Positions 6,815 to 7,458 of a stretch of 7,458 nt of DNA are shown here, in pieces. Made by a program: the position numbers and the translations under genes. The stretch is from Syntrophaceae bacterium CG2_30_49_12. Lineage in GTDB: Bacteria; Desulfobacterota; Syntrophia; Syntrophales; CG2-30-49-12. Below the pieces are notes generated by a model. The model searched no databases and was not told the origin of the DNA. It saw nothing but the letters and a program-made list of their open reading frames with translations. How positions within the stretch are numbered: position 1 is the first letter of the stretch; each line of letters begins with the position of its first letter. The DNA lies in contig MNZP01000185.1 in assembly GCA_001873675.1 (NCBI GenBank), positions 1-7,458 on the forward strand, given 5' to 3'.

Positions 6815-7165
6815 TCAGACCAGCTTATCCTTGAGGGTAAGCCTTCTCCCACCTAAAACATGCATGTGGAGGTGGTAGATAACCTGCCCCCCTTCTTCGT
6901 TACAGTTTATCACTACTTTGAAGCCCCTCTGATCAATGCCCTTGATCCTTGCCACCTCCTGCACGGCAGTAACCATGGCACTTAAGTAATCCATCTCTTC
7001 AGTCCCCACATCCAGGAGGGTCGGAATATGCCGTTTGGGAATGACAAGGGTGTGAACAGGGGTTACAGGGTGGATATCATCAAAGGCAATTGTTTTTTCA
7101 TCTTCATAGACTTTCATGCAAGGCATGAGGCCATTGGCTATTTTACAAAATATGCATTCCTCCAT
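6815..7165 (-). CDS. HIT-family (HINT-like) nucleotide-binding hydrolase
   Basis: This 116-residue protein carries the histidine triad HLHMHVLGG, with His98, His100 and His102. The N-terminus CIFCKIANG has Cys4 and Cys7, the zinc pair of HINT-type members, and His46 lies in IPKRHIPTL. The DIHPVTPVHTLVIPKRH block (30-46) is typical of bacterial HinT, which hydrolyses AMP-lysine and other purine nucleoside phosphoramidates in the cytoplasm. The ATG at 7165 has GGAGG nine bases upstream. The end (GGRRLTLKDKLV) differs from the usual GGRxLGWPPG tail, so the last residues may be diverged. It is the first gene of the apparent HIT-dnaG-rpoD unit, 34 bases before the dnaG start. Its physiological substrate is not evident from context. 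Confidence 0.93.
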   Translation of the reverse strand: MEECIFCKIANGLMPCMKVYEDEKTIAFDDIHPVTPVHTLVIPKRHIPTLLDVGTEEMDYLSAMVTAVQEVARIKGIDQRGFKVVINCNEEGGQVIYHLHMHVLGGRRLTLKDKLV

Positions 7166-7198
7166 CTGTTCATACCTCCATTGTAACTACTCAGGTAT

Positions 7199-7316
7199 AT
7201 AGACTGAAGACTGAAGGCAGAAGGGCAATAATCATCATTCATGACACAACAACCTGTCAAGGTATCTAAACGATTTTGGCTTTGTGTGGTCGCATAAGTT
7301 TTTCCCTTCAGTCTAT
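7199..7316. repeat. Intergenic segment bounded by an 11-bp perfect inverted repeat
   Basis: ATAGACTGAAG (7199-7209) is matched by its exact reverse complement at 7306-7316. The left end continues as 7-base units (AGACTGA, AGACTGA, AGGCAGA). The right end has a second CTTCAG after a few bases. The 96 bases between hold no convincing gene; a 60-codon minus-strand frame runs through them but starts in the repeat and overlaps the HIT gene. No transposase is present, so this is a repeat structure, not an insertion sequence. Confidence 0.6.
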
Positions 7317-7356
7317 CCACCTTCAGCCTTTGTACCTGAATGGTTACTAATATTTT

Positions 7357-7397
7357 TTCTCTGCGACCTCTGCGTCTTGAGCGAAGCGGGCGGTAAA
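7357..7397. repeat. CTCTGCG-type intergenic repeat
   Basis: Two CCTCTGCG-like units of about nine bases are followed by TCTTGAGCGAAGCGGGCGGTAAAT. The reverse complement (ATTTACCGCCC...GACGCAGAGGTCGCAGAGA) resembles a dispersed intergenic element remembered from delta-proteobacteria and other phyla. It directly abuts the heptanucleotide array to its right. Confidence 0.45.
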
Positions 7398-7458
7398 TCT
7401 GACCTCTGACCTCTGACCTCTGACCTCTGTCCTCTGTCCTCTGTCCTCTGTCCTCTGT
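7398..7458. repeat. Heptanucleotide tandem array, TCTGACC x4 then TCTGTCC x4+
   Basis: Four perfect TCTGACC units are followed by four perfect TCTGTCC units and a partial one, running off the window end. All units of one variant are grouped, as expected if one-base variants spread by slippage. The whole stretch 7166-7458 holds only such repeats and no supported gene; I saw no clear promoter for the HIT gene in it. Confidence 0.95.

Noticed and set aside
7138..7320. 60-codon minus-strand open frame upstream of the HIT gene
   Set aside because: It begins in a repeat, runs through the inverted-repeat segment, overlaps the HIT start in another frame and has no family features or good ribosome binding site.
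7398..7458. CRISPR array
   Set aside because: Units are 7 bases with no spacers and no cas genes nearby; this is a simple tandem repeat.

Overview
The window reads almost entirely on the minus strand and holds core information-processing genes, not an accessory island. In transcription order (right to left) it contains: a HIT-family nucleotide hydrolase, DNA primase (dnaG), the primary sigma factor (rpoD), a tRNA with anticodon CAU behind its own promoter, a coiled-coil C4 zinc-ribbon protein (DUF164 / zf-RING_7 family), ribonuclease HI, the RNase P RNA (rnpB, class A), and a SpoIID/LytB-type lipoprotein. The gene order, the dnaG-rpoD pair without a visible rpsU, the DUF164 gene after the tRNA, and the SpoIID-domain lipoprotein with a lipobox suggest a Gram-negative, delta-proteobacterium-like (Desulfobacterota, perhaps Syntrophales-like) organism. 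That placement comes from remembered synteny and was not computed.

Layout. 7166-7458 has no gene and is built from several short-repeat families. 4996-7165 is a tight HIT-dnaG pair. rpoD (3207-4973) follows dnaG after about 22 bases with a good ribosome binding site. 3081-3206 is AT-rich: it has repeats next to the rpoD stop, then a promoter with a perfect TTGACA box in front of the tRNA (3008-3080). The DUF164 gene (2237-2956) and rnhA (1780-2244) overlap by eight bases and probably share the tRNA transcript. rnpB (about 1361-1730) lies between rnhA and the lipoprotein gene (78-1325). 1-77 holds a G-rich repeat and a small hairpin.

The genes share a theme of making and processing RNA: primase makes RNA primers, RNase HI removes RNA from hybrids, sigma starts transcription, and RNase P matures tRNA such as the one encoded here. 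Co-regulation across the whole window is not shown.

I found no defence, secretion or mobile system. Two things stand out. First, short tandem repeats of 7-8 bases sit at gene ends and, in spoIID-like, rnhA and dnaG, appear to have become coding sequence. Second, the C-terminal end of the primary sigma factor (region 4.2) is abnormal: it keeps the TRERIRQ recognition core, but the flanking sequence is scrambled and a plausible original tail lies in another frame just past the stop.
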